From: an uncultured Paracoccaceae bacterium
Lineage (GTDB): Bacteria; Pseudomonadota; Alphaproteobacteria; Rhodobacterales; Rhodobacteraceae
Reading direction: 5' to 3'
Assembly: GCA_913061275.1 (NCBI GenBank)
Contig: CAJXSR010000005.1
Location: 89,587-153,586 of the forward strand
Length of the DNA stretch: 64,000 nucleotides
This document shows, piece by piece, positions 52,628-62,059 of the stretch. The notes under the pieces were generated by a model. That model was not told where the DNA came from. It searched no databases and was given only the letters and a program-made list of their open reading frames with translations. The number at the start of each line of letters is the position of its first letter. Position 1 is the first letter of the stretch. Made by a program: the position numbers and the translations under genes.

Positions 52628-53776
52628 ATGCCGATAAAACGTACAGGATTAATTATAGCCGCAGGGCGCGGTACACGTGCAGGGGGCAGTAAGCCCAAGC
52701 AATATCGCACCCTTGCAGGCGAGCCTATATTGCGCCACACAATTCGCGCTATATTGGCAAGTGATCGCATAGATGCAGTGCAAGTTGTCGTTCATCCAGA
52801 TGATATAGAGCATTATAATCAGTGTATTAACGGCATTAACGACAACCGAATTAAGTCACCTGCTTTTGGTGCTGATACGCGTAGTAAATCTGTATTTAAC
52901 GGTTTACGCGCCTGTTCTGGTGAATTGGTCTTTATTCATGACGGCGCGCGACCCCTACTGCCGCTGGAGGCACTTGAACGCATTATAGATAGTATGGATA
53001 GCAATCGCGCCGCATTTCTTGCCATGCCAGTGACCGATGCACTTTGGAAAGTTACCGATGGGCAGGCCATTAGCGCATTACCGCGTGATACAGTTTGGCG
53101 CGGACAAACCCCGCAAGCCTTTTATTTAAACGATATATTGGCGGCACATGAGGCAGCTAAACAATCTGCGGACGATGATGTGGCACTTGCACGCCTTGCA
53201 GGGATTGATGTTGTTAGCGTATTAGGTTCTGAATTAAATATGAAAATAACACAACCACAAGATTTTGCCTTAGCAGAACGGTTGTTGGGAAATACAATGG
53301 ATATACGTGTAGGAAACGGGTTTGATGTACATAAATTAGAGGATGGCGATCACGTAATAATTTGTGGCGTTAACATTCCCTTTAATCAAAGCCTTATTGG
53401 GCATTCCGATGCCGATGTGGGAATGCACGCAATAACCGACGCTATTTTCGGTGCGATTGCACAAGGTGACATTGGTCAATGGTTTCCGCCAAGTGACATG
53501 CAATGGAAAGGTGCCACTTCTGACATCTTCCTTAAGAAGGCCGTAGAAGTTGCTGCATCTAAAGGATTTAAAATATTTAATATCGATTGCACAATACTGT
53601 GCGAACAGCCAAAAATTGGCCCACATTCAAAAGCTATGCGCCAAGCCTTAACACAAATCACAGGGGTAGATGTTGATCGCATTAGCGTCAAAGCAACCAC
53701 GACAGAAACATTAGGGTTTACAGGTCGCGGCGAAGGTATTGCCGCGCAAGCCACAGCAACATTGGTGAAGTCATGA
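52628..53776 (+). CDS. ispDF: Bifunctional IspD/IspF isoprenoid enzyme
   Basis: A 382-residue fusion. Residues 1-220 are IspD (CTP:methylerythritol cytidylyltransferase) with IIAAGRGTRAGGSKPKQYRTL, FIHDGARPLLP and RDTVWRGQTPQAF. Residues 225-382 are IspF (cyclodiphosphate synthase) with the metal-binding RVGNGFDVHKL, IGHSDADVGMHAITDAIFG, DIGQWFPPSD and KATTTETLGFTGRGEGIAAQA. The fusion is usual in alphaproteobacteria. It acts in the MEP route and is followed by pgpA with a 4-base overlap. Confidence 0.96.
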   Translation: MPIKRTGLIIAAGRGTRAGGSKPKQYRTLAGEPILRHTIRAILASDRIDAVQVVVHPDDIEHYNQCINGINDNRIKSPAFGADTRSKSVFNGLRACSGELVFIHDGARPLLPLEALERIIDSMDSNRAAFLAMPVTDALWKVTDGQAISALPRDTVWRGQTPQAFYLNDILAAHEAAKQSADDDVALARLAGIDVVSVLGSELNMKITQPQDFALAERLLGNTMDIRVGNGFDVHKLEDGDHVIICGVNIPFNQSLIGHSDADVGMHAITDAIFGAIAQGDIGQWFPPSDMQWKGATSDIFLKKAVEVAASKGFKIFNIDCTILCEQPKIGPHSKAMRQALTQITGVDVDRISVKATTTETLGFTGRGEGIAAQATATLVKS

Positions 53777-54255
53777 GTAAAATAATCGCAACATTTTTCT
53801 ATACAGGATTGCTACCCAAAGCACCTGGAACTTGGGGGTCATTAGCCGCCCTGCCTTTTGCCGTTATTTTGCATAATTGCGGCGGGTTTAACGCACTTTT
53901 ACTGGCGTCAATAATCGTATTTTTCATCGGTTGGTGGGCAACGATAAAAGAAACGGCTGGCAAAGATAACCACGATCCGGGTGAGATTGTAATTGATGAA
54001 GTTGCAGGGCAATGGATAACTCTTTTACCTTCGTCTTACATGTTCACACGTCACGACCTGCCGATGATATGGCCTGCTTTAGTTGCCGGTTTCATCTTTT
54101 TTAGGCTGTTTGATATTTTCAAACCATGGCCGATTAGTTGGGCCGATAATAAAGAAACAGCATTTGGTGTTATGCTGGATGATGTTCTGGCGGGTATTTT
54201 TGCAGCCATTGCAACAATTCTATCGGCAGGCATATATCACGGGGTGATTGCATAA
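53773..54255 (+). CDS. pgpA: Phosphatidylglycerophosphatase A
   Basis: A 160-residue PgpA membrane enzyme. TGLLPKAPGTWGSLAALPFA, DPGEIVIDEVAGQWITLL (acidic catalytic segment) and FRLFDIFKPWPISWADNKE with LDDVLAGIFAAI are the family signatures. It removes phosphate from phosphatidylglycerophosphate. It overlaps ispDF by 4 bases and touches the cinA-like gene by 1 base, so the three are co-translated. Confidence 0.94.
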   Translation: MSKIIATFFYTGLLPKAPGTWGSLAALPFAVILHNCGGFNALLLASIIVFFIGWWATIKETAGKDNHDPGEIVIDEVAGQWITLLPSSYMFTRHDLPMIWPALVAGFIFFRLFDIFKPWPISWADNKETAFGVMLDDVLAGIFAAIATILSAGIYHGVIA

Positions 54256-54728
54256 TGAACGCTTTGGCACGTCAGATACTTTCGGCATGTCGGGCGCAAA
54301 GTTGGACGGTAACCACAGCCGAAAGCTGCACAGGCGGCATGGTGGCCACCGCCCTTACAGAAATTGCGGGATCATCTGACGTCTTTAACCGTGGGTACGT
54401 CACGTATTCCAACACCGCCAAAATTGAAATGTTAGGTGTTTCACAATCCACACTTAACGATTTTGGCGCAGTATCAGAACAAGTAGCAAAAGAGATGGCG
54501 CAAGCGGCATTAAGCAAAGCAAATGCAGATATTGCGGTATCAATCACCGGTATTGCGGGCCCAGGCCCATCTGAACATAAACCCGAAGGGCGTGTTTGCT
54601 TTGGCTTGGCACAAAAAAGCAAAATAACAGCAACAACCACAGTAGAGTTTGAGGCTGTTGGCCGCTCAAATGTGCGAGCCAAGTCCACAGATTATGCACT
54701 TAATCTTATTCTGAACGCCGCTAAATAA
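54255..54728 (+). CDS. Nicotinamide-nucleotide amidase (CinA C-terminal domain)
   Basis: A 157-residue stand-alone CinA C-terminal domain, as in E. coli YgaD/PncC. TTAESCTGGMVATALTEIAGSS, RGYVTYSNTAKIEMLGV, GAVSEQVAKEMAQAAL and SITGIAGPGPSEHKPEGRVCFGL are all present. It deamidates NMN to nicotinate mononucleotide for NAD recycling. It is last in the ispDF-pgpA operon. After it the sequence turns AT-rich and the truncated amtB follows. Confidence 0.93.
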   Translation: MNALARQILSACRAQSWTVTTAESCTGGMVATALTEIAGSSDVFNRGYVTYSNTAKIEMLGVSQSTLNDFGAVSEQVAKEMAQAALSKANADIAVSITGIAGPGPSEHKPEGRVCFGLAQKSKITATTTVEFEAVGRSNVRAKSTDYALNLILNAAK

Positions 54729-54857
54729 ACCTCATTCAGCATTCATTTTATGCGTAATTTTTAATCCCTTTGTGATTTTTCTGCCTAAAACTTAACCAAG
54801 ATTAATATTCGCGTGAATTTGCATTGAATTAAACTTTCGGTACAAACACCGCCCGGT

Positions 54858-55970
54858 TTGGCACTATTTTATGGCGGCTTGGTTCGTGCGCGAAACGTGC
54901 TTTCGGTTTTAACACATTGTTTTGCCATAGCATGCCTGATGTCAATTCTTTGGCTTGTAGCAGGCTATTCAATCGCTTTTGGTGAAGCCAATGCTTATTG
55001 GGGTGGTTTGAGTAAGATGTTCCTGACAGACGTCAGCCCCGATAGCTTATTTGGTACAATCCCTGAAATTTTATTTTTCGCTTTTCAAATGACTTTCGCA
55101 ATCATCACCCCTGCATTAATTGTCGGGGCTTATGTAGAACGCATCAGTTTCGCCTTTATAATGGTATTTTCGGGCTTATGGATGCTATTGGTCTATGCCC
55201 CAGTAACCCATTGGATATGGGGTGGTGGATTGCTTGCAGGTGCTGAATGGTCCTTATTTGAAAATGGCGTCAACGATTTTGCAGGCGGCATTGTTGTGCA
55301 TGAAACAGCGGGACTTGCCGCTTTGGTAGTAGCTGCCGTATTAGGTGGCCGCCGCAATAAAAATGTACCACCGCATAACCCTGGCTATGTCATGATTGGG
55401 GCATCAATGCTTTGGGTCGGTTGGTTTGGCTTTAACGGCGGGTCGGTACTTGCAGCAGACGGAACTGCGGCAATGGCGTTGACGGTCACACATATTTCGG
55501 CCGGAACAGCATCCCTTACATGGGTTGCCTATGAGCGCATCAAATACGGCAAAGCATCTATGGTTGGTATGGTAACGGGCACGATTGCGGGCCTTGCATC
55601 TATCACGCCTGCATCAGGATCAGTAAACCCAATGGAGGCTATGCTAATAGGCGCAATCGCGGGCGTGTTATGCCAAGAAATGTGCGGTTTAATTAAATCA
55701 GTGCTAAAAATCGACGACACCTTGGATGTGTTCGCAGTACACGGTGTTGGTGGCATATTCGGTATCATCATGTTGGCCGTCTTGGGATATGCAGACTGGG
55801 TAGCGCAACTTGGCGGTATCGCCGTTGTTGGTGTCTTCACTGTAGTGGTTACATATGCGCTAGTCAAAATTGTGGCGCTAATCTTCCCAATACGTGTTTC
55901 TCACGAAGATGAGATTACAGGCCTTGACCTTACTGCTCACGGCGAACGCGCATACGATCACTCTTCATAA
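54858..55970 (+). pseudogene. amtB: Ammonium transporter AmtB lacking the first transmembrane helix
   Basis: A 370-residue open frame from TTG 54858 that matches AmtB from the end of helix 1 (ALFYGGLVRARNVLSVLTHCFAIACL) to a normal C-terminus. The pore residues are intact: FQMTFAIITPALIVGAYVERI, VHETAGLAALV (first His of the twin-His pair) and VFAVHGVGGIFG (second His). The export signal and most of helix 1 are missing: the reading frame upstream gives only VQTPPG before a stop at 54825-54827, and the other frames show no lost N-terminus in the 130 bases before cinA's stop. No glnK is adjacent. Probably a 5'-deleted, inactive gene, though most of the frame is undamaged. Confidence 0.75.
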
Positions 55971-56034
55971 AGAAAAGACTAACAGTAACTCCCAATCGAG
56001 AGCATTAAAAATGATGTGACCCAAATAGCACAAG

Positions 56035-56095
56035 TTGACGTAAAGGAATCTTTACACTAGAAGTTTCAAAACCTGTACTATTTCAAAGTTAGTAC
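56035..56095 (+). promoter_or_regulatory. Promoter-like site and inverted repeat before the autotransporter gene
   Basis: TTGACG (56035-56040) and TAGAAG (56058-56063) have a 17-base spacer; inside the spacer is the inverted repeat GTAAAG/CTTTAC. Just downstream is GTACTA (56075-56080), 9 bases, TAGTAC (56090-56095), a perfect operator-like inverted repeat. Together they suggest a regulated promoter. Confidence 0.4.
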
Positions 56096-56155
56096 CAGTG
56101 GTCTTATTGGGTGTATGTTCCATTGTTAAATTGAATAATCAATTTGGGGGACACT

Positions 56156-57442
56156 ATGCTTAATAAGATTTGTTGCGGAAAACTATCCATTTTAACGGTA
56201 ACATTAGGGCTGTTAACCACAATAGGCATCCCCAATAAAGTATATGCCCAAAGCACGTCACCCGGATGTTCAGCTTTGGCTGGCGGGGTGTTTGACCAAA
56301 CTGTTCCAGCTGGCGGTATCGGCACCACGATGAGTGGATCTTTCAATTTTAATGCTGGCGATGATATTCGGGTTAGAATTACTGACGCAACCAACTCACT
56401 GTTTCTTATTGATAGCAATACTATTTTCAGCGGTGAAACTGGGTCGCAAACCAAAGCATTCACTGTAACCACTACTGGGCCTCTTTTTATCGTGTCCGAT
56501 ATCCAAGGTTTGCCCGGCTCAACCGCTTCAATTACAACAGCATGTAAGCCAGGTGCCACTGGAGGCACTGGTGGTGGGGGCACAACAACCGCAGCTGCTG
56601 TAGATAAGGCCGCGGCAGTAGATGCAGCCGTTGACGCGCTTGATGTTGCGCGACCAAGCACGAAGCCGGGGGACTTACCATCACGGTTTTCAAGTTCAGA
56701 GCAAAAGCTACCACAGACAGTGAAAGGTTTGTTAAAGCAGCTTGCCATAATTGAAGGGATATCCAACAAATCCATTGTAGATTTTGAAGATTATGTATTG
56801 GAAACGTTTAAGATCAAACCAGATGATATCGGCTTCGCTCTAATTTTTTCAAATTTTCGCGTCTCATTGGAAAATGCCAGAACTAACAATCTCAATGCAT
56901 TAGAGGTAGCCGCTGAATTTGAAAAAAACGTAGTTGATTATGCAAATTCTAAATTACCTGCAAATGCACCAAAATATACTATGCAAGATGCTGCCTTACA
57001 TCTAATTCTAAAGGCTACAAATGTTTTATCGTGGGATGAAGAGCGCAAAAGGTTACGGGGACTTATTGCTAGAGAAGGTTTCATCGATCTGGCAAATGAG
57101 CCAAAGGTTAACCGTCGCGCAACCATTCCACTTAGCTTCATCGGAAACAATAATGGATCAGTGCAATTCTCAAGCAAAGGTATCGAGGTCGGTAACAACG
57201 GCAACACATGGCTTTGGACCCGTGGGCAATACAGCGTCCTGACAGGCGCGCAATCACGTGATGGGTATACAGCAAATATTCAGGTTGGCCTTGTTCGTAC
57301 GCTTGGGGATAGCACGGATTTTGGTATTTATGGCTCATTTACAAAAGGTGACACCTCTACAACAGGCCCTAACATTACGGTAGACACCCAAGCATTTGGG
57401 TTGGGTACATACCTTAATTTTGATTTACAAAATGCTATTTAG
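56156..57442 (+). pseudogene. Autotransporter, 5' part of a frameshifted gene
   Basis: The first 428 codons of an outer-membrane autotransporter. ATG 56156 is preceded by GGGGGA; a signal peptide (LSILTVTLGLLTTIGI, cleavage near VYAQS) leads to a secreted beta-rich segment of about 80 residues (GSFNFNAGDDIRVRITDATN), a Gly/Thr-rich linker, an alpha-helical stretch (about 140-290) and the start of the beta-barrel (TWLWTRGQYSVLTG, ANIQVGLVRTLGDSTDFGIYGSF). The frame stops at 57440-57442 in the middle of a strand (NFDLQNAI), while the -1 frame carries on with YLGGISTYFER. One base appears to be missing near 57434-57438. Confidence 0.78.
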
Positions 57443-57444
57443 GC

Positions 57445-57960
57445 GGAATTTCAACCTATTTTGAACGATCCAGCAATGACAGCAACGCGTCTGGCACCAC
57501 TGCATCTTTTGATCGTGATTATATGTCGATTGATGCTGAGCTGTCGCGCACTATGCGATCTGGGAAATGGACAATAGTACCTTCTGTCAGCATTGGTATT
57601 GCTAGATCTGTACGAGATGGTTTCACTGATAGTGGCGGCACTACAGTTTTAAAAAACAGCGAAACATTTGCTACTGGCGATGCTGAAATAGATTTTTCCA
57701 GCGCCTATGGCATATCTTGGGATAGTGTAAAAAATGCTACGTTTTCAGGCGGCTTTGGCCTCTCTTACAACGGACGTTCAGATAGAAACTTCACAAGCGG
57801 CGCATCTTTGGACATTGGATCAGTATCTGGGAAAATTGATGCAGGTACCAAGATGGTATATAAGAACGGTTCAACCTTAGATTTACGTATGGGTGCGAAT
57901 GGACTTGGGGTGGATACTCGGTCAATCTTCGGCGCCATCATGTATAGTATGAAGTTTTAA
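57445..57960 (+). pseudogene. Autotransporter, 3' part of the frameshifted gene
   Basis: The C-terminal barrel portion in the shifted frame. Read from the junction it gives GGISTYFERSSND, then FDRDYMSIDAELSRTMRSG, TIVPSVSIGIARSVRDGF, GFGLSYNGRSDRN and the closing strand SIFGAIMYSMKF with a terminal Phe, as expected for barrel insertion. The first ATG in the frame (57523) would give a signal-less barrel fragment that could not be exported. It overlaps the convergent PhnD-like gene by 4 bases. Confidence 0.75.
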
Positions 57961-58700
57961 TCAGGCGGGTTTGGAATCGATAAATATTTCTCTTCAGGAA
58001 TATAGACGATACCCTTTATACCCAATAAATCACGATCCAATTCTGTTAAATCTGCAATCGCTTTAGCCACTGCATCAAATACCTTATCCTGTTCTACACC
58101 AAATGCAGATATATAAGGTAATGAAGGGGTGGGCTCTGTCCATTCCAACACGCGTAACTGATTGGCAAAACCTTCATATTCACAAATCAACCGCCAAGTA
58201 ACTGCATCAAGTGAGGCTATATCTGCCTGCCCCTCAGCCACAGCTTTTGCCGATAGTATATGTTGCTGGGAATGTAGGCGATTTTCAAACCAAAAACCAA
58301 GCGGGCGTAAATGGTTAAAAGGTGCAGCATACCCCGATTGGGAAATCGTTTGGTTATAGGCAAAAACAGCATCTTTATAGGCGTATATATCCTGACGTGG
58401 ATCATTCTTTCGCACAACAATAGCACTTCGGTAATAACCGCTTGGGCAATCGTCCAAACCAAAATCAGGTGTACCTATTAAGGTTACTTTACCATGCAGG
58501 CGGGTTCTATATGGCATACCGCAAGTTTGGCTTAAAACCAAATTAGGGTCTAACCAAACCGAAAATTCTTCTGCGTCTTGCAAAAGGTCAGCGGGGCTGT
58601 TGATACCAACATCAGAAAGGTGATGTCGTATCAATGCCCAATACCTGCTATGTGCGCCTTCCAGTTCAGGTCGGCAATACATCATTAAATTCGCTATCAT
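57957..58700 (-). CDS. Orphan PhnD-like substrate-binding protein without signal peptide
   Basis: A 247-residue protein of the phosphonate-binding (PhnD/SsuA/transferrin-like) fold. ATG 58700 (MIANLMMYCRPELEGAHSRYW) is chosen as the family-like start; the longer frame to 58742 overlaps the TPR gene. Recognisable parts: LVLSQTCGMPYRTRLHG, YRSAIVVRKND, GYAAPFNHLRPLG, AVAEGQADIASLDAVTW and PSLPYISAFG. There is no export signal and no transporter gene nearby, so it is probably a cytosolic sensor or enzyme-like relative rather than an importer component. It follows the TPR gene by 13 bases. Confidence 0.75.
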   Translation of the reverse strand: MIANLMMYCRPELEGAHSRYWALIRHHLSDVGINSPADLLQDAEEFSVWLDPNLVLSQTCGMPYRTRLHGKVTLIGTPDFGLDDCPSGYYRSAIVVRKNDPRQDIYAYKDAVFAYNQTISQSGYAAPFNHLRPLGFWFENRLHSQQHILSAKAVAEGQADIASLDAVTWRLICEYEGFANQLRVLEWTEPTPSLPYISAFGVEQDKVFDAVAKAIADLTELDRDLLGIKGIVYIPEEKYLSIPNPPD

Positions 58701-58713
58701 TGAATAATCTGCC

Positions 58714-60399
58714 TTATGTGTTGCAGCATGTTGATTGCACAACAGAAGTGCGGCACATGCAAGATGAGGTGATGTTTATATCCGTTTTAGCCATCGCTTC
58801 GGATAATTGCACTTCATAGATAGGCAATTCTTCAACCGCGTCGCGGTGGTGCAAACATTCTACTAAACCATGCAAAGCCCAAACATTTCGGGGATGTTGT
58901 GAACACCGTTGTAAATTAGAATTTAACCCAAGGTCAGTTCGGTAAACCTCTTCTGCCTCAACGTAGTGCACTTGTTCCATCAGCAATGCCGCCAATGCGT
59001 GGCGCGGTGGGTGCATCCATGCCCATGGCTCGGAATAAGCGAGCTTGTCATTACGGTCGACACTTTCGCGTAAATGTTCATACGCAATAGTATAATTGCC
59101 CATGTGATATTCCAATTCACCGTCCAGCATTTTTTCCGCTATACCAAGCATAACCACAGCGTTATTGTTGAAAAACTTGCGGTCACTGGGAATACGACGC
59201 AGCGTTTCATGAAATAGCGCGCGTTGTTCTTTGGCTGCATCAAATTGCTTAAGGGCTGCATATGCCACGCCTTTTGCATAGTGGTGCATTGCCGTAGAGA
59301 CGCAATATAGCACAGGACATTCGGGCATCGGGGCATCTACGATGTCTTGCCATCTGCCAAAACGGATAAGTACATGCATCATCATTGCATAATAACCTTC
59401 CATCGTAATGGCCATTTGGGGTCGCCCATCAACGTTTAATACATCGCGTGTCAAAGTCGTACAGATTTGTTGGGCCGCGTCTATTGCAGGTTTAAACTGC
59501 CCCAAGAACATACAGGTATACATCATCAGATGCAGATTATGGCACCTTGCCGTTGTGTAAAAATTATAAGGGCCTGCGTAATCCACATACATGTCATCTG
59601 CACGAATTGCTTTTTCACTTGCAATCTTGGCTTTTTCATACTCACCACACAGAACATATATATGCCCCGGCATATGGTTCATATGCCCTGCATCGGGGCA
59701 TGAATTTGCTAGAATATCCGCAGATTGCATAGCGCGTTCTGGCTCATTAGACATTTCCACCAGATGAATATGCAAATGTAGAATAGCGGGATGGTGCAGC
59801 ACGCCCTTTTGTGCCGCCATATCCAAAGCAATTTCACAGACACTTAACGCTTCTAAGGTATCCGCACCGTCTGCAGGCACCCCTTTTTTGACATCCCATA
59901 ATTTCCACGGTGTACGGGTCATCATTGCTTCAATAAATAATGCCATCACATCACGATCCGTAGAATGTTTTTGGTACACAACCCGCATGGCATCAGCATA
60001 CGCATCATCCCAGTGATTATATTCGTCTTGTGTTACAGGGTGGGGTTGTTGAAATCGCGCCGACAAAGCATTAATTAAATCAACTTCTACGGCGGTACAT
60101 CTATGCATATGCATTTGCGCTTTTTGAATATGCGCGTGGCAAAGCTGCGTGCATTTTATCGCTTCATCCGATGAAAAATCACACCACGGGAAATTGTAAA
60201 ACGGCCCTGCCCCATAAGCGACCCCCCAATGGGCCATTGCACATTCAGGGTCGTATTCCAAAGCGCGCAAAAAACATTTTACGCCTTCTTCTTGGTTAAA
60301 GCCAAAACACCAGTTCAAACCAAGGTTAAAGTAATATTGCGCTTTTTCTGATGTCGTTGTAACCGTGCGCTGATGCACACCTAAATCAAATCTTTCCAT
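58714..60399 (-). CDS. Tetratricopeptide-repeat protein, large His/Met-rich
   Basis: A 561-residue protein built of TPR-like helical hairpins: YYFNLGLNWCFGFNQEEGVKCF with PECAMAHWGVAYG near the N-terminus, then GHMNHMPGHIYVLCGEYEKA near the middle, and repeats to the C-terminus (EYHMGNYTIAYEHLRES). It is unusually rich in His, Met and Cys; HLHIHLVEMS and HMNHMPGHIY could bind a metal. No signal peptide. This bacterial family has no assigned function. It sits upstream of an orphan PhnD-like gene on the same strand, probably in one transcript. Confidence 0.78.
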   Translation of the reverse strand: MERFDLGVHQRTVTTTSEKAQYYFNLGLNWCFGFNQEEGVKCFLRALEYDPECAMAHWGVAYGAGPFYNFPWCDFSSDEAIKCTQLCHAHIQKAQMHMHRCTAVEVDLINALSARFQQPHPVTQDEYNHWDDAYADAMRVVYQKHSTDRDVMALFIEAMMTRTPWKLWDVKKGVPADGADTLEALSVCEIALDMAAQKGVLHHPAILHLHIHLVEMSNEPERAMQSADILANSCPDAGHMNHMPGHIYVLCGEYEKAKIASEKAIRADDMYVDYAGPYNFYTTARCHNLHLMMYTCMFLGQFKPAIDAAQQICTTLTRDVLNVDGRPQMAITMEGYYAMMMHVLIRFGRWQDIVDAPMPECPVLYCVSTAMHHYAKGVAYAALKQFDAAKEQRALFHETLRRIPSDRKFFNNNAVVMLGIAEKMLDGELEYHMGNYTIAYEHLRESVDRNDKLAYSEPWAWMHPPRHALAALLMEQVHYVEAEEVYRTDLGLNSNLQRCSQHPRNVWALHGLVECLHHRDAVEELPIYEVQLSEAMAKTDINITSSCMCRTSVVQSTCCNT

Positions 60400-60440
60400 A
60401 CATCACATATACAAAAAAAACTTACTCAAACAAGATGCAA

Positions 60441-61511
60441 TTATTTATGGCCAAACGCAGTTTGCGCCTGTTCAACCAAGGTATCAAACACTCGCTTCGT
60501 TGTACTTTCTTCTACCAACCCCACGCCTTGCCCAGACCAAAGTGCAACCGCATCTTTATTTGCAGCCTTTGCGGACGCGGCCCTTAGCGGCCCAGTAAGC
60601 GTATTCATTATAGGAAAGTCTGGCCAATCAGTTACGTTTTCCATTTCACGTGAATATTTATTCACAATCGTGCGTGCTGCCCTGCCCGAAAATGCACGGC
60701 AAAATTGCGTGTCATCGCCTGTTGCCGCCACAATGGTTTGTTTGTGTATATCGCTTACTGAGCTTTCTGGTGTGGCCAAAAATGCTGTACCAATTTGCAC
60801 ACCCGCCGCCCCCAAAGCAAAAGCTGCAGCAATACCGCGCCCGTCTGCAATGCCGCCCGCTGCAATCACAGGGCAATCCACAGCATCTACTATGCGGGGT
60901 ACCAAGGCCATAGTCCCTGCAACCTCACCCCCATCGCGCGGCAAAAACCAGCCGTTATGCCCGCCCGCTTCATTGCCTTGTGCAATTATGGCATCTGCAC
61001 CATGTGCTTGCAGCCATAGTGCCTCTGCAACCGATGTGGCACTTGATAATATTTTAATACCTGCCTCTTTAATGCGTGCCACCAGATTTTCATCTGGCAA
61101 ACCAAAATGAAAACTTACGACTTTGGGGGATGCGTTAATTACGATCTGACACATCTCATCATCGAAAGGGAAATGCCCTTCAATCGCATCAGGCATATGT
61201 TCGATGCCCCTATCATCAAACCATGGTTGCAACCGATCTTGTGCCGAAATTGCACGCGCAGCATCTTGAATTGGGGCTTTATGGCAAAAGAAATTCAGGT
61301 TTAGGGCGCGATTAGACAAGTTACGTGTCTTGGATATAGAAGCCAAAACAACCTCTGGCGTCATTATTGCGCAGCCTAATGAACCAAGCCCACCTGCATT
61401 GGCAACTATTGATGCCATTTCTGGTGTTGATGCCCCCGCCATCGGGGCCTGAATAATAGGATATTCAATATCCAGTAACGTACACAAACGCATATCAGGC
61501 CAATGGGTCAT
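60441..61511 (-). CDS. Nitronate monooxygenase (2-nitropropane dioxygenase family)
   Basis: A 356-residue FMN TIM-barrel enzyme. PIIQAPMAGASTPEMASIVANAGG, LGSLGCAIM, VVSFHFGLPDE, IIAQGNEAGGHNG (catalytic His) and AAGGIADGRGIAAAFALGAAGVQIGTAFL match class I nitronate monooxygenases. It oxidises nitronates such as propionate-3-nitronate, a toxin. It lies 14 bases downstream of the RatA-like gene on the same strand. Confidence 0.87.
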   Translation of the reverse strand: MTHWPDMRLCTLLDIEYPIIQAPMAGASTPEMASIVANAGGLGSLGCAIMTPEVVLASISKTRNLSNRALNLNFFCHKAPIQDAARAISAQDRLQPWFDDRGIEHMPDAIEGHFPFDDEMCQIVINASPKVVSFHFGLPDENLVARIKEAGIKILSSATSVAEALWLQAHGADAIIAQGNEAGGHNGWFLPRDGGEVAGTMALVPRIVDAVDCPVIAAGGIADGRGIAAAFALGAAGVQIGTAFLATPESSVSDIHKQTIVAATGDDTQFCRAFSGRAARTIVNKYSREMENVTDWPDFPIMNTLTGPLRAASAKAANKDAVALWSGQGVGLVEESTTKRVFDTLVEQAQTAFGHK

Positions 61512-61525
61512 TCTAACTATCCTAT

Positions 61526-61969
61526 CTAATCATAAAGTACATTGGCACGGTCTTCGAATGCGCCGACAATACGCTGCATTGCTTCACCAAATACCACACC
61601 GATTATGCTTTGTAATATTTTGGATTTAAACTCAAAATCAACGAAAAAATCAATCTCACAACCACCCTGACATTCGGTGAATTTCCAGTGGTTGTTTAGG
61701 TATTTAAAAGGCCCATCCAGATATTCTACATCAATGGTATTGTTTTCAGGTCTTAAGGTTACCCGCGATCCAAACTTTTCTCGGAAAACTTTGAACGAAA
61801 TAACTAAATCCGCATCAATTATCTTTACCGTATCTTCATACGTTGTTTTTCGAATACGCGCAGCCGCACACCAAGGCAAAAACTCTGGATATGCCTGAAT
61901 ATCAGCAATCAGATCAAACATCTGTGAAGTCGTATAGGGCAATATTCGTTTTTCTGTGTGTGTTGGCAT
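61526..61969 (-). CDS. RatA/COQ10-type START-domain protein
   Basis: A 147-residue SRPBCC protein. [29 protein letters not shown] opens it, followed by the beta-sheet ([27 protein letters not shown]) and a long C-terminal helix. This group includes COQ10, which carries ubiquinone to the respiratory chain, and RatA, reported as a ribosome-association toxin in E. coli. In alphaproteobacteria the ubiquinone role is the likelier one. It is divergent from hpt. Confidence 0.88.
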   Translation of the reverse strand: MPTHTEKRILPYTTSQMFDLIADIQAYPEFLPWCAAARIRKTTYEDTVKIIDADLVISFKVFREKFGSRVTLRPENNTIDVEYLDGPFKYLNNHWKFTECQGGCEIDFFVDFEFKSKILQSIIGVVFGEAMQRIVGAFEDRANVLYD

Positions 61970-62059
61970 AGGTACTATTTATGCAGCCTATGCACAAAGG
62001 TCACGTGCTATCTTGTGATGCCCTCTTATTTTGTTAACATACACAAACAGGAGGCAAAT

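Noticed and set aside
56104..56775. Minus-strand open frame of 223 codons opposite the autotransporter
   Set aside because: Low-complexity Ala/Val/Pro translation that mirrors the Thr/Ala/Gly-rich coding strand; no ribosome site or family match.
57425..57445. Programmed -1 frameshift in the autotransporter
   Set aside because: No slippery heptamer or downstream structure fits; a lost base is the simpler explanation.
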